A stretch of 35,656 bases of DNA from Parabacteroides sp. (GCA_028689545.1 JAQVCX010000024.1:1-35656); one strand, 5' to 3'; positions 25,431 through 35,429 are shown, numbered from the stretch's first letter. Made by a program: numbers and translations. The notes: a model not told the origin generated them from the sequence alone.

Positions 25431-26030
25431 ATGTTATTACCTTATATGGAAACCGGTCGTATAGAGGCCGGGTGCGATGAGGCGGGAAGAGGTTGCTTGG
25501 CAGGCGCGGTATTCGCCGCCGCCGTGATTCTTCCGGAAGATTTCAAGAATGAGGACTTGAACGATAGCAAACAACTGAGCGAGAAGAAACGCTATAAGCT
25601 CCGTCCCGTCATCGAGCGCGAGGCGATCGCTTGGGCGGTAGGGATCGTCAGCCCGGAAGAGATCGATAAGATCAATATCCTAAAGGCCTCCTTCTTGGCC
25701 ATGCATCGCGCGATCGAGCAATTGAAAGTACGGCCGGAACATTTATTGATCGATGGAAATCGTTTCACCCCCTATCCCGGCATCCCGCATACCACCGTAG
25801 TAAAAGGCGACGGAAAATACCTGAGTATCGCCGCCGCCTCTATCTTGGCTAAGACCTATCGGGATGATTATATGAACGACTTGGCCCTGGAATACCCCGC
25901 TTATCATTGGCGGGATAATAAGGGATATCCTACGAAAGCCCACAGGGAAGCGATCCGGGAATGTGGCATCACGCCCTATCATCGCAAGACATTCACCCTC
26001 TTGCCAGAGCAGCTTACGCTAGGCTTTTAA
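25431..26030 (+). CDS. rnhB: Ribonuclease HII
   Basis: Cuts the RNA strand of RNA-DNA hybrids and removes ribonucleotides misincorporated in DNA. The 199-residue length is normal for the family. Motifs are [12 protein letters not shown] with catalytic D16 and E17, NDSKQLS near 44-50, LLIDGN with D108, [22 protein letters not shown] near 124-145 including a further acidic residue, and [10 protein letters not shown]. It has a plain ATG start. It is convergent with sufE; the 117 bp between them holds a palindromic array. Confidence 0.95.
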   Translation: MLLPYMETGRIEAGCDEAGRGCLAGAVFAAAVILPEDFKNEDLNDSKQLSEKKRYKLRPVIEREAIAWAVGIVSPEEIDKINILKASFLAMHRAIEQLKVRPEHLLIDGNRFTPYPGIPHTTVVKGDGKYLSIAAASILAKTYRDDYMNDLALEYPAYHWRDNKGYPTKAHREAIRECGITPYHRKTFTLLPEQLTLGF

Positions 26031-26138
26031 TACGTATATAGGCATAGCCCGACGCGTATATACGTATGGGGCTATGCCTATAGTCGTGTGGGCTTACACG
26101 TATATACGTATCGGCTCACGCCTATATACGTGTGAGAA
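26031..26138. repeat. Palindromic array between rnhB and sufE
   Basis: Two perfect inverted repeats lie in tandem: TATAGGCATAGCCC (26037-26050) with its complement (26069-26082), and ACACGTATATA (26096-26106) with its complement (26123-26133). CGTATATACGTAT occurs at 26054-26066 and again at 26099-26111, inside the hairpins. The stretch is built from a few words (GTATATACG, GGCTATGCC, CGTGTG) in both orientations. The convergent position suits a bidirectional termination or insulating role, but T-runs are missing. Confidence 0.8.
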
Positions 26139-26147
26139 TACCCGTCT

Positions 26148-26573
26148 TTATTGTTGTTCCTTAGCCCGGTAAGCCATCGCGTATAGGCGCATTTGCTTCA
26201 CCATCGCTACCAATCCGTTGGAACGGGTGGGGGATAAATGTTCTTTTAACCCCACCTTGTCTATAAAGTAAAGATCCGTGTCCAAGATCTCTTGAGGGGT
26301 ATGGCCCGATAAGACCTGGATCAGTAGGGATACGATACCTTTTACGATCACGGCATCGCTCTCTCCCCGGAAGATGATCTTGCCATCCTCGTAATCCGCC
26401 TGGAACCAAACCCGGCTTTGACAGCCCTCGATCAGGTTGCTTTCCGTTTTATATTTCTCGTCGAGCGGGGGAAGGGAGTTTCCCATATCTATTAATAACG
26501 CGTATTTATCCATCCAATCATCGAAGACAGAGAATTCCTCGATTACATTGTCCTGAAGTTCATTGATTGTCAT
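26148..26573 (-). CDS. sufE: Sulfur acceptor protein SufE
   Basis: Takes persulfide from SufS C363 and hands it to the SufBCD scaffold. The 141-residue protein has the family block LIEGCQSRVWF with acceptor C51, preceded by LPPLDEKYKTESN and followed by FRGESDAVIVKGIVSLLI and HLSPTRSNGL. It is the last gene of a minus-strand run: its start lies 12 bp after the stop of the M28 glutaminyl-cyclase-like gene, so it is probably co-transcribed with the peptidase genes rather than with other suf genes. Confidence 0.94.
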   Translation of the reverse strand: MTINELQDNVIEEFSVFDDWMDKYALLIDMGNSLPPLDEKYKTESNLIEGCQSRVWFQADYEDGKIIFRGESDAVIVKGIVSLLIQVLSGHTPQEILDTDLYFIDKVGLKEHLSPTRSNGLVAMVKQMRLYAMAYRAKEQQ

Positions 26574-26585
26574 TTTATCAGTATT

Positions 26586-27575
26586 TTATCGATTGTATAT
26601 TACTTCCAGTACGGTTTGACCGACGGCTTTTAAAGTCGCGCGGTCTATATTCTCCATGTTATCTTTTTGCGTATGCCAATAGCTAGCGAAACCTGTTTTA
26701 GACTCGGGGTCGTAGTTGATGATGTCGATACTCGGGATATTACGTCCGCTAATCACATATTGATGATCGTCCGTGATCGCCCCGCCGGTGGCGTTGATGA
26801 AATATTTGCCATAGCCCAGATCGCGGGCCGCGCTCCATACCATCTCTACGATCGGGGCTGCCGCACGCAAGGATTGTTGCTCCTTGAAGAACGTGGCGTT
26901 CTTGCCGCCTACCATATCCAGCAGGATGCCGTATTCGGCCGTATAGTTGGGCACGTGTGGGTTTTTGGCCCAGAACTGAGTGCCGAGGCACCAGCTATCG
27001 GGGGTGAAATCGTTGACAAACTCCGGCGTGCCATAATCCTCCGCGTCGAAGAAGATGATGTCGATACCGATACCCGGGGCTTTCTGTCCGATTTGGCGGG
27101 CGATCTCCAATAAGGCACCTACGCCGCTACCACCATCGTCCGCCCCGTCCAATGGAGTCCGGTGCTTGGAAGGATCGGGGTCGTGATCCGAATAAGGACG
27201 GCTGTCCCAATGGGCGAATAGTAGCACACGCTTGCTATTCGCCGGATCAAAGGAGCCGATGATATTGCGGGCTTCCAGCTTCGTACCGTCGTAGGCGGTC
27301 AGCATCGCTTCCTGTTGATAGACTTTGGCGCCAAAGCGTTTCAGCTCAGACGCTAAATAATCTCCGCAAGCTTTATGAGCCGCCGTGTTGGGTACACGCG
27401 GACCAAAAGCGACTTGGTTCGCTACATACGTGTAAGCGCTGTCCGCGTTGAAATCGGGGGCAGTCGAAGCAATCGGTTGTTTTTTGATCTCCGGCATATT
27501 ACCTGTCTCCTTCGTTCCTTTAGCTCCACATGATAAGAGAGTAACACTCAATAAAGCAAAAAATAATCTGATCAT
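26586..27575 (-). CDS. M28-family zinc protein, probable glutaminyl-peptide cyclotransferase
   Basis: A 329-residue lipoprotein (lipobox LLSC, C16) of the periplasm or outer membrane. The M28 fold shows AHWDSRP with H122 and D124, LDGADDGGSGVGALLE near 142-157, FFDAEDYG with E179 and D180, ITDDHQYV with D270 and H271, and WHTQKDNMENID with H301. The WHTxxDNxEN pattern is characteristic of glutaminyl cyclases, which convert N-terminal glutamine to pyroglutamate, and Bacteroidetes are known to have such animal-like cyclases acting on secreted proteins cut after signal peptidase. An aminopeptidase is the alternative. The gene lies between the dipeptidase fusions (13 bp) and sufE (12 bp). Confidence 0.85.
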   Translation of the reverse strand: MIRLFFALLSVTLLSCGAKGTKETGNMPEIKKQPIASTAPDFNADSAYTYVANQVAFGPRVPNTAAHKACGDYLASELKRFGAKVYQQEAMLTAYDGTKLEARNIIGSFDPANSKRVLLFAHWDSRPYSDHDPDPSKHRTPLDGADDGGSGVGALLEIARQIGQKAPGIGIDIIFFDAEDYGTPEFVNDFTPDSWCLGTQFWAKNPHVPNYTAEYGILLDMVGGKNATFFKEQQSLRAAAPIVEMVWSAARDLGYGKYFINATGGAITDDHQYVISGRNIPSIDIINYDPESKTGFASYWHTQKDNMENIDRATLKAVGQTVLEVIYNR

Positions 27576-27588
27576 AAGTCTGTCTTAT

Positions 27589-29439
27589 TTATAATGTTTT
27601 TACGGAGGCGGTCGCTTGAACCTTGTCCAATACACGCATCAAGTTTCCACCCCATATCTTGGCGATATCTTCTTCCGAATATCCTTTCTCTATTAATTTA
27701 ACAGTGATCTGTATGAAATCGTTGTCACTTTCGCAACCGATGAGTCCACCGCCCCCGTCAAAATCAGAGCCGATACCTACATGATCGATACCGGCCACTT
27801 TCACCATATGGTCGATATGCTCGATCGCGTCGGTAAGGCTCGCATTTTTATAATCCTCGTTGATATAGCGGTCGAGCAAGCAAACTTGCGCTACGCCTCC
27901 ATTTTGGGCAAGGGCCTTTAGTTGCTCGTCGGTCAGGTTACGGTCGTGCTTGCACATCGCCATGGCTGAGGAATGCGAGCAGATGATCGGTGCCTTGGAC
28001 AATTTGATGACATCCCAAAAGGACTTCTCCGAGGCATGAGACATATCCACCATGATACCTTGGCGGTTCATCTCCTTCACGACCTCTTCGCCGAACGGGC
28101 TTAGTCCGTCCCACTCTTTCTTGGTATGGGTGGAGGAGTCGCAAATATCGTTATCGTAGGAGTGGCAGAGCGTGATATAATTGACACCCATCTCCTTGAA
28201 CTTAGCGATATTCGCCAGATCCTTGCCAATGCCATACCCATTCTCTATCCCGATAAAGAACGCCTTCTTTCCTTCTTCCTTCAAACGGATGAAGTCTTGC
28301 TTCGTAACGGCGATGCCGCAAATATCCTTGTTCAGTTCCGCTTGCTTACGAATGCCCTCGATCAAGCCTGTCACTTTTTGTACGGCCTCCTGTAGGGAAG
28401 CCTCGTCTCGCTTTTCTTGCCAGATAAAGGCCGCGAGGAATACCCCGTCTAGTTTCCCCTCCTCCATCTTAGGGATGTTTACCCGGTTACGTTCCCGGTC
28501 GGCGATGTTGAACCCGGCGCGCTTGAACCAGAAAGGGGTATCGGTATGCGTATCTACGGAAAGGAAATGCTTGTGCATCCCTTTGGCTTGGTGGAACGTC
28601 TCGGCCTTTCCGATCAGATGGCTGAATATCTTTAACATCGTAGTGTCTCCTCCGTAAGTCAACGCTTCCGGATGCCATTGAACTCCTAGGATGGATCGGT
28701 CCGGATAAGCGTCGATAGCCTCGATAATACTGTCGGGCGCATAAGCGGTGGCCTTGAAGATAGGCGCTAAATCCTTGATCGCTTGGTGATGAAAAGAGTT
28801 TACGGCCAAGGTGTCTTTCCCTAGAATAGCGGCTAGCTGTGAGTTCGCGTCGACGAATACACGGTGTGAGCCATACGAACTGGGTGAATTTTGCCGATGC
28901 AGGACGGAGCGATCGCCGCGTTGTGAGGGGATGTCTTGGTAAAGCGTGCCGCCAAACGCTACATTCAGCAGTTGCAATCCGCGGCATATCCCTAAGATCG
29001 GGATATTTTGGTCGGTAGCCATCTTGACTAGTTTCAACTCATACAGATCGCGCACCGGATCTACTTCCTCCAGCTTTTCCCGGGGCTCTTCCTCATACCA
29101 TAGCGGGTTTACGTCCGCTCCTCCTATAAGCACAAGCCCGTCTAAATTCGATACGATATTCCTGAGTACCTTGCCATCCGTAACCGCCGGGATGATAACC
29201 GGAGTTCCCCCCGCCTTTATGATGGATTGGATATAAGTAGCTCCCGCCCGGGAAGCTCCATTTAATATACTGGCGGAAAGCCCGATCAAGGGGGAGAATC
29301 GTGTCCGCACGTTTACATCGCACGAGTCTGTCAGCTCATATAGCTTTTTTAGGTTGGGTACCTCCGACCCGGGTGTCTGTGCCTGTGCTCCACATAAGAT
29401 ACTACAGGCGCACATTGCTGAGTATAAGAACTTTTTCAT
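27589..29439 (-). CDS. Secreted C26 gamma-glutamyl hydrolase and M19 dipeptidase fusion
   Basis: A 616-residue two-enzyme protein. A signal peptide (MKKFLYSAMCACSILCGAQA) sends it to the periplasm. Residues about 50-280 are a class I glutamine-amidotransferase-like peptidase C26 domain of the PuuD type: GGADVNP, nucleophile C152 in GICRGLQ, and H256/E258 in QWHPE. Residues about 290-610 are a membrane-dipeptidase M19 domain with zinc ligands H298 and D300 (DTHTD), bridging E399 (GIENG), H468 (MSHAS), H489 (CSHSS) and D559 (GSDFDG). All key residues are present. Such a protein could split a gamma-glutamyl bond and then the remaining dipeptide. A paralogue without signal peptide lies 22 bp upstream in the same operon. 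Confidence 0.92.
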   Translation of the reverse strand: MKKFLYSAMCACSILCGAQAQTPGSEVPNLKKLYELTDSCDVNVRTRFSPLIGLSASILNGASRAGATYIQSIIKAGGTPVIIPAVTDGKVLRNIVSNLDGLVLIGGADVNPLWYEEEPREKLEEVDPVRDLYELKLVKMATDQNIPILGICRGLQLLNVAFGGTLYQDIPSQRGDRSVLHRQNSPSSYGSHRVFVDANSQLAAILGKDTLAVNSFHHQAIKDLAPIFKATAYAPDSIIEAIDAYPDRSILGVQWHPEALTYGGDTTMLKIFSHLIGKAETFHQAKGMHKHFLSVDTHTDTPFWFKRAGFNIADRERNRVNIPKMEEGKLDGVFLAAFIWQEKRDEASLQEAVQKVTGLIEGIRKQAELNKDICGIAVTKQDFIRLKEEGKKAFFIGIENGYGIGKDLANIAKFKEMGVNYITLCHSYDNDICDSSTHTKKEWDGLSPFGEEVVKEMNRQGIMVDMSHASEKSFWDVIKLSKAPIICSHSSAMAMCKHDRNLTDEQLKALAQNGGVAQVCLLDRYINEDYKNASLTDAIEHIDHMVKVAGIDHVGIGSDFDGGGGLIGCESDNDFIQITVKLIEKGYSEEDIAKIWGGNLMRVLDKVQATASVKTL

Positions 29440-29461
29440 AATGTGTAGTTGTTCGTATTTG

Positions 29462-31225
29462 TTATTTGTTAGGGAAATCTTGTATAGCGGTCATAACCCT
29501 TAGTAAGTTACCACCCCATATTTTCCGTATATCTTCTTCGGTATATCCTTCTTCTAAAAGCCGGACGGTGATGTTGATCAACTCATTGGTCGCCGAGCAA
29601 CCGATCAGTTCCCCGTCGCCGTCAAAATCCGAGCCGATTCCTACATGATCGACACCAACTAAATCCACGATATGATTGATATGGCGGATAGCGTCGCTTA
29701 AAGAAGCTTTCTCCTCTTCCTTATTGATGAACCCTTTGTATAAGCAGATTTGGGCGACACCCCCTTGAGCGGCCAGCGCTTTCAGTTGATCGTCCGTTAA
29801 GTTACGGGGATGGTCGCAAAGCGCACGTGCGGAAGAGTGGGAGGCTATGATCGGCGTCTCGCTCACTTCCAGTACCTGATAGAAGGTACTTTCCGCCGCG
29901 TGCGAGATATCAACCATGATCCCTAGCCGGTTCATCTCTTTAACCACTTCCTTACCGAAGGGGCTGAGTCCGTTCCATTCCTGTTTTCCTCTGGCGGAAT
30001 CACAAATATCGTTATCCCCATTATGGCATAAGGTGATATAAGAGACTCCCATATCCTTGAATATCCGTAGGTTCTCGATCTGTTTTCCAAGAGCGTAGCC
30101 GTTCTCGATACCGAGGCAGATCGCTTTTTTCCCTTGCGCCTTGATCGTCCGGATCTCTTGGGGGGTCGTCGCTATGGCCATCCGGTCCGGATGCAAGGTT
30201 TGCTGGCGTTTCACTTGGTTCAGCCGTTCTGTCGCATAGGCTGTCGCCGCCTGCAAGGATGCCTCATCCCGTTGTCCTTGCGGGATATAGGCTACCATAA
30301 AGGTAGCGTCGATACGTCCCTCTTCCATAAAAGGAAGATTCACTTTCCCTCCTTCTTTCTCCCCGATATTAAAATCACCGGGAAAGATCATTGGGGTATC
30401 TGTATGGGAATCGATCGTCACGATCCGCTGATGAATCGTTTTGGCTTTCGCGAAACGGCGGGCGTTCTCGATATGATAGGCGAACAAGGCTTTCATAGAC
30501 GCGTCCCCTTGCGGAGCCATGGCCTCCGGATGCCATTGTACGCCGAATATCGTTTTCTCCGTATGTTCCATCGCTTCATTGATTCCATCCGGGGCGGTCG
30601 CTGTCGCCCTAAATCCGGGTGCTACCTCTTTTACCGCTTGATGGTGGAAAGAATTGACAAGGATTTGTTCTTCTCCCTTGAAAATAGTACGTAGCCGATT
30701 CGTTCCCGGTTCGAGTGTTACCGTATGCGACGGGTATTCCCGTGCCAATGTCTGGCTATGTTTCAATAGAGGATGATTGGCTTGTGAATGGATATCTTGA
30801 TAGACACTTCCTCCGAACGCCACGTTCATGATCTGGTGTCCCCGGCAAATACCCATGATCGGAATTTGTCGGTTGGCGGCCAAGCGAAGCAAGATCAAAT
30901 CGTATTCATCCCGTAGCGTATCTACGTCTTGCAATTGCGGGATAGGCTCCTCATGCAAATAGAGCGGATTGATGTCTCCACCCCCGCTCATAACCAATCC
31001 GTCTAGTTCGGAAACCAGTACGGTCAATGCTTTCAGATCCGTGATCACCGGGATAAGTACCGGGGCTCCTCCCGCGTCCAGCACGGCTTGTACGTAGGTC
31101 TCGGCTATGCAAGAAAGTCCGTCTCTCCGGTTAGCGGATATTCCTATTCGGGGAGGTTGAAGGCTCGTTTTAGCCGGTATATACCGATCGATCTCCTGAT
31201 GGAGTTTGTTTAGGTCGAGAAGCAT
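29462..31225 (-). CDS. Cytoplasmic C26 gamma-glutamyl hydrolase and M19 dipeptidase fusion
   Basis: A 587-residue paralogue of the next gene with the same domain order but no signal peptide (it starts MLLDLNKLHQEIDRYIPAK), so it probably stays in the cytoplasm. The C26 domain has GGGDINP, nucleophile C127 in GICRGHQ and H232/E234 in QWHPE. The M19 domain has H274 and D276 (DSHTD), E374 (GIENG), H442 (ISHAA), H463 (ASHSS) and D533 (GSDFDG). It is the first of the peptidase run, 79 bp after gyrB, with an AT-rich hairpin between. The pair looks like an old tandem duplication whose copies differ in location and have diverged strongly. Confidence 0.9.
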   Translation of the reverse strand: MLLDLNKLHQEIDRYIPAKTSLQPPRIGISANRRDGLSCIAETYVQAVLDAGGAPVLIPVITDLKALTVLVSELDGLVMSGGGDINPLYLHEEPIPQLQDVDTLRDEYDLILLRLAANRQIPIMGICRGHQIMNVAFGGSVYQDIHSQANHPLLKHSQTLAREYPSHTVTLEPGTNRLRTIFKGEEQILVNSFHHQAVKEVAPGFRATATAPDGINEAMEHTEKTIFGVQWHPEAMAPQGDASMKALFAYHIENARRFAKAKTIHQRIVTIDSHTDTPMIFPGDFNIGEKEGGKVNLPFMEEGRIDATFMVAYIPQGQRDEASLQAATAYATERLNQVKRQQTLHPDRMAIATTPQEIRTIKAQGKKAICLGIENGYALGKQIENLRIFKDMGVSYITLCHNGDNDICDSARGKQEWNGLSPFGKEVVKEMNRLGIMVDISHAAESTFYQVLEVSETPIIASHSSARALCDHPRNLTDDQLKALAAQGGVAQICLYKGFINKEEEKASLSDAIRHINHIVDLVGVDHVGIGSDFDGDGELIGCSATNELINITVRLLEEGYTEEDIRKIWGGNLLRVMTAIQDFPNK

Positions 31226-31230
31226 GGTTA

Positions 31231-31302
31231 TTTATGAGTTTAGATTTATGATTTATGATTTTGTGGGGATCACAAATAAATCATAAATCATAAATCATAA
31301 AT
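31231..31302. repeat. AT-rich inverted repeat of ATTTATG units after gyrB
   Basis: The left arm (about 31243-31265) pairs with the right arm (31271-31296) around GGGAT, apart from a 3-nt insertion. Both arms are tandem 7-bp ATTTATG/CATAAAT units. It is the same family as the element between sufB and sufC, and lies between gyrB and the fusion peptidase gene. It may end or trim the gyrB transcript. Confidence 0.83.
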
Positions 31303-31304
31303 GA

Positions 31305-33287
<1,983 letters not shown>

Positions 33288-33312
33288 TTATCAATATCCA
33301 TAAAAAATCTAA

Positions 33313-33320
33313 CAAATGTA
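33313..33320 (-). promoter_or_regulatory. Promoter -7 element of gyrB
   Basis: Minus-strand TACATTTG matches TAnnTTTG and lies 52 bp before the start. The -33 element is not clear. Confidence 0.45.
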
Positions 33321-33383
33321 GTGATTTTTATCGAGATAGGGAAGTGGGGGATGTAAAAATAGCGAAAAAAGGACGGGTATAAT

Positions 33384-33422
33384 AAAAAAGGAGAGAGATA
33401 AGCCCTAAACTTATCTCTCTCC
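33384..33422 (-). terminator. Terminator after tRNA-Glu
   Basis: A perfect 13-bp stem (33390-33402 with 33410-33422), 7-nt loop, followed on the minus strand by six T (33384-33389). It ends the tRNA-Glu/rpsT/tRNA-Glu unit. Confidence 0.9.
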
Positions 33423-33429
33423 TTTCGAT

Positions 33430-33504
33430 TGGTAGCCCATAGGGGAATCGAACCCCTCTTTCAAGAATGAAAATCTTGCGTCCTAACCGATAGACGAATG
33501 GGCC
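33430..33504 (-). tRNA. tRNA-Glu (anticodon TTC), CCA encoded
   Basis: The cloverleaf reads on the minus strand from 33504: acceptor GGCCCAT with ATGGGCT, D-arm around ATCGGTTAGGA, anticodon loop with TTC, and T-arm GGGGTTCGATTCCCC. Discriminator A at 33433 is followed by an encoded CCA (33430-33432). The 72-nt body is identical to the second copy at 33869-33940. Confidence 0.96.
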
Positions 33505-33510
33505 ATCAGG

Positions 33511-33545
33511 TTTAAAAAAGCCGGGCTTATTGAGAGTCCGGCTTT
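33511..33545 (-). terminator. Hairpin with T-run after rpsT
   Basis: AAAGCCGG and CCGGCTTT (33538-33545 with 33517-33524) form the stem and TTTTTT follows on the minus strand. It is a typical intrinsic terminator, though tRNA-Glu continues only 7 nt later, so leakage is likely. Confidence 0.8.
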
Positions 33546-33572
33546 ATACTTTTAAAAGTAATTACCTTCTGC

Positions 33573-33827
33573 TTATGCCAGCGCGTTAACGTGCTTAGCC
33601 AACTTTGATTTCAGATTACCGGCCTTGTTCTTGTGGATAACGTTCTTCTTAGCGAGCTTATCCAACATGGAGCATACCTTCGGGAACAAGACTTGTGCCT
33701 CATTTTTGTCTTCAGTAGCACGCAAAACTTTCATAGCGTTTCTAGCTGTCTTTGCGTAATATCTATTACGCAAACGTTTTGCGTCTGTCTGTCTGATTCT
33801 CTTGATTGATGACTTATGATTTGCCAT
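33573..33827 (-). CDS. rpsT: 30S ribosomal protein S20
   Basis: The 84-residue, lysine/arginine-rich three-helix protein is of normal length. Its start [19 protein letters not shown] is diagnostic, and the tail [19 protein letters not shown] matches S20. It binds 16S rRNA early in 30S assembly. It lies between two identical tRNA-Glu genes on the same strand, with the shared promoter at 33999-34029. Confidence 0.97.
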   Translation of the reverse strand: MANHKSSIKRIRQTDAKRLRNRYYAKTARNAMKVLRATEDKNEAQVLFPKVCSMLDKLAKKNVIHKNKAGNLKSKLAKHVNALA

Positions 33828-33868
33828 TTCTAGATCTTCTCTTTATTGTTTTTTAATTCTGTTTATTG

Positions 33869-33940
33869 TAGCCCATAGGGGAATCGAACCCCTCTTTCAA
33901 GAATGAAAATCTTGCGTCCTAACCGATAGACGAATGGGCC
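33869..33940 (-). tRNA. tRNA-Glu (anticodon TTC), CCA not encoded
   Basis: The same 72-nt sequence as the copy at 33433-33504, so the same cloverleaf and TTC anticodon. After the discriminator A the DNA reads CAA, so the CCA end must be added after transcription. Confidence 0.96.
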
Positions 33941-33998
33941 AAAATGTCAAAACTCTCGCTTCTAGCGTTCTAAGAAGGTGATTTCCCGATTGCGAGTG

Positions 33999-34029
33999 CA
34001 AAGATAGACGATCTCTCGGAACTGGCAAA
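33999..34029 (-). promoter_or_regulatory. Promoter of the tRNA-Glu/rpsT/tRNA-Glu unit
   Basis: On the minus strand TTTG (34026-34029), 19 bp, TATCTTTG (33999-34006), an exact consensus promoter. The transcript would begin about 50 nt before the tRNA. Confidence 0.82.
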
Positions 34030-34056
34030 ACATTTCGAAGAAAAATTTAATACTGT

Positions 34057-34461
34057 TTACTGTTTTAACTTCTCTTTAGAACTTATATCTTCCAAATGGA
34101 TTTCCAAGGCTTTAACGGAAATATTTATTTCCCAAATACATACACATAATGATGCCGCTAATAGCAATAAGGCTACGCCAAATATCCACGCGGCGAAAAT
34201 CTGCCACGATACATAAATGAAGAACATGGCGATCACGCAGAGCAGCAAGCTGAGTATTCCTAATATTTGCATGGAACGAGTCAGATAAAGCCTTTTCCGC
34301 AGGTTCGCTATCTGGGCGATATCCTTGGGGTCATGGGTTTGTTGGTGCTTTTCTTTCAATGCACGCACTACGCTGGCGTATGAAAGGAAGCGATTCGTAT
34401 AGGCCAACAATATCAATGATATGGCGGAAAACAGTAAAGATGGGGTCGTTAAATCCAACAT
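34057..34461 (-). CDS. DUF2721 family membrane protein
   Basis: A 134-residue protein with three hydrophobic segments (about residues 5-25, 63-85 and 88-112) and a charged stretch between the first two (RALKEKHQQTHDPKDIAQI, then RKRLYLTRSMQILG). The start LTTPSLLFSAISLILLAYTNRFL and the layout match DUF2721, whose function is unknown. It diverges from recO and stands apart from the tRNA/rpsT unit downstream. Confidence 0.8.
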   Translation of the reverse strand: MLDLTTPSLLFSAISLILLAYTNRFLSYASVVRALKEKHQQTHDPKDIAQIANLRKRLYLTRSMQILGILSLLLCVIAMFFIYVSWQIFAAWIFGVALLLLAASLCVCIWEINISVKALEIHLEDISSKEKLKQ

Positions 34462-34500
34462 AATTCTATACTTTAATTATATGTATAACGTTAATTTGAG

Positions 34501-34508
34501 TATCTTTG
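34501..34508 (+). promoter_or_regulatory. Promoter -7 element of recO
   Basis: TATCTTTG matches TAnnTTTG and lies 31 bp before the recO ATG. No -33 element at a usual distance is clear. Confidence 0.5.
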
Positions 34509-34538
34509 TTCTTAATCATCGTCGCAAAGATACGAATT

Positions 34539-35264
34539 ATGTTGTGTAAAACGAGGGGGATTGTCTTGCACGCGATCCCTTACAATGATAAGTACTCTAT
34601 TATATATATGTATACGGAGGCGTTTGGCAGGGCCTCATATCTGGTCAGTCGTAGCCGTGGTAAGAAAAGCACGGTCTCGAAGGCATTGTTCATCCCCTTG
34701 TCCGTTCTGGAGATGGAGGTGGAGCATCTTAATAAGCGGGATTTGCACCGGATTAAGGAAACCCGCATTTGTTTTCCGCTGAATGATGTTTGTGGTGATC
34801 CGGTTAAGAATGTGTTGGCGCTTTTCCTGTCGGAGGTCCTTTTTAGGGTCGTGAAAGATACGGAGCCGGATCCTCGTTTGTTTGATTACCTGTACGAGTC
34901 TATACATCTATTGGAGTATGCGGATAAAGGTATCGCTAATTTTCATTTGGTTTTCTTGTTAGGTCTTCTCCAACATCTCGGTATTTTCCCGAATATGGAA
35001 TCACATAGGACGGGGTATTATTTCGATATGTTGAATGGGGTGTTTACGGATCATATCCCGATGCACCGGCATTATCTAGATAAGGTGGAGAGTGCTTTCT
35101 TTTCCCGTTTGCTTCGTATCAGCTTTGAGAATATGTCGCTTTATGGTTTTTCCCGTCAAGAGAGGGTTGGTATTATTCATCGTATTCTTGAGTATTACCG
35201 CCTGCATCTCCCGGACTTCCCAGAGATCAAATCGCTATCGGTGATGCAAAGTTTATTTGATTGA
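34539..35264 (+). CDS. recO: DNA repair protein RecO
   Basis: Works with RecR (and RecF) to load RecA on SSB-coated gaps. The 241-residue protein begins MLCKTRGIVLHAIPYNDKYS, an N-terminal OB-fold typical of RecO, with YTEAFGRASYLVSRSRGKKS following. The helical C-terminal domain contains LFLSEVLFRVVKDTEPDPRLFDYL and FLLGLLQHLGIFPN. The zinc-finger cysteines of some RecO proteins are absent, as is common in Bacteroidetes. I use the ATG at 34539; a TTG at 34506 would sit inside the promoter -7 element. From 35265 to 35429 no gene is visible. Confidence 0.92.
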   Translation: MLCKTRGIVLHAIPYNDKYSIIYMYTEAFGRASYLVSRSRGKKSTVSKALFIPLSVLEMEVEHLNKRDLHRIKETRICFPLNDVCGDPVKNVLALFLSEVLFRVVKDTEPDPRLFDYLYESIHLLEYADKGIANFHLVFLLGLLQHLGIFPNMESHRTGYYFDMLNGVFTDHIPMHRHYLDKVESAFFSRLLRISFENMSLYGFSRQERVGIIHRILEYYRLHLPDFPEIKSLSVMQSLFD

Positions 35265-35382
35265 CCTATATGGCGTTATATGAGCTCTTGAAAATACGTA
35301 TGTGCTTTTTGAAAAAGACGTACCTGTTTTTCCCTGAATAAAGGCAAGGTTCCGGGTAGATTGTAAAAACATGCGATAACGG

Positions 35383-35413
35383 TTGCCTATTTGAGGAAAA
35401 GGTTATACTTTTG
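35383..35413 (+). promoter_or_regulatory. Promoter of tRNA-Arg
   Basis: TTG at 35383-35385 (part of GTTG, imperfect -33), 20 bp, TACTTTTG at 35406-35413, which matches TAnnTTTG. It lies 16 bp before the tRNA. Confidence 0.6.
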
Positions 35414-35429
35414 CAATCTCAAAAGAGTT

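Noticed and set aside
34506-34538. TTG start adding 11 residues to RecO
   Set aside because: The TTG is part of the promoter -7 element TATCTTTG; the ATG at 34539 gives the normal RecO N-terminus.
35294-35335. Possible terminator after recO
   Set aside because: CTTTTTGAAAAAG can fold back but the stem is only A-U rich with a one-base loop and the T-run is weak.
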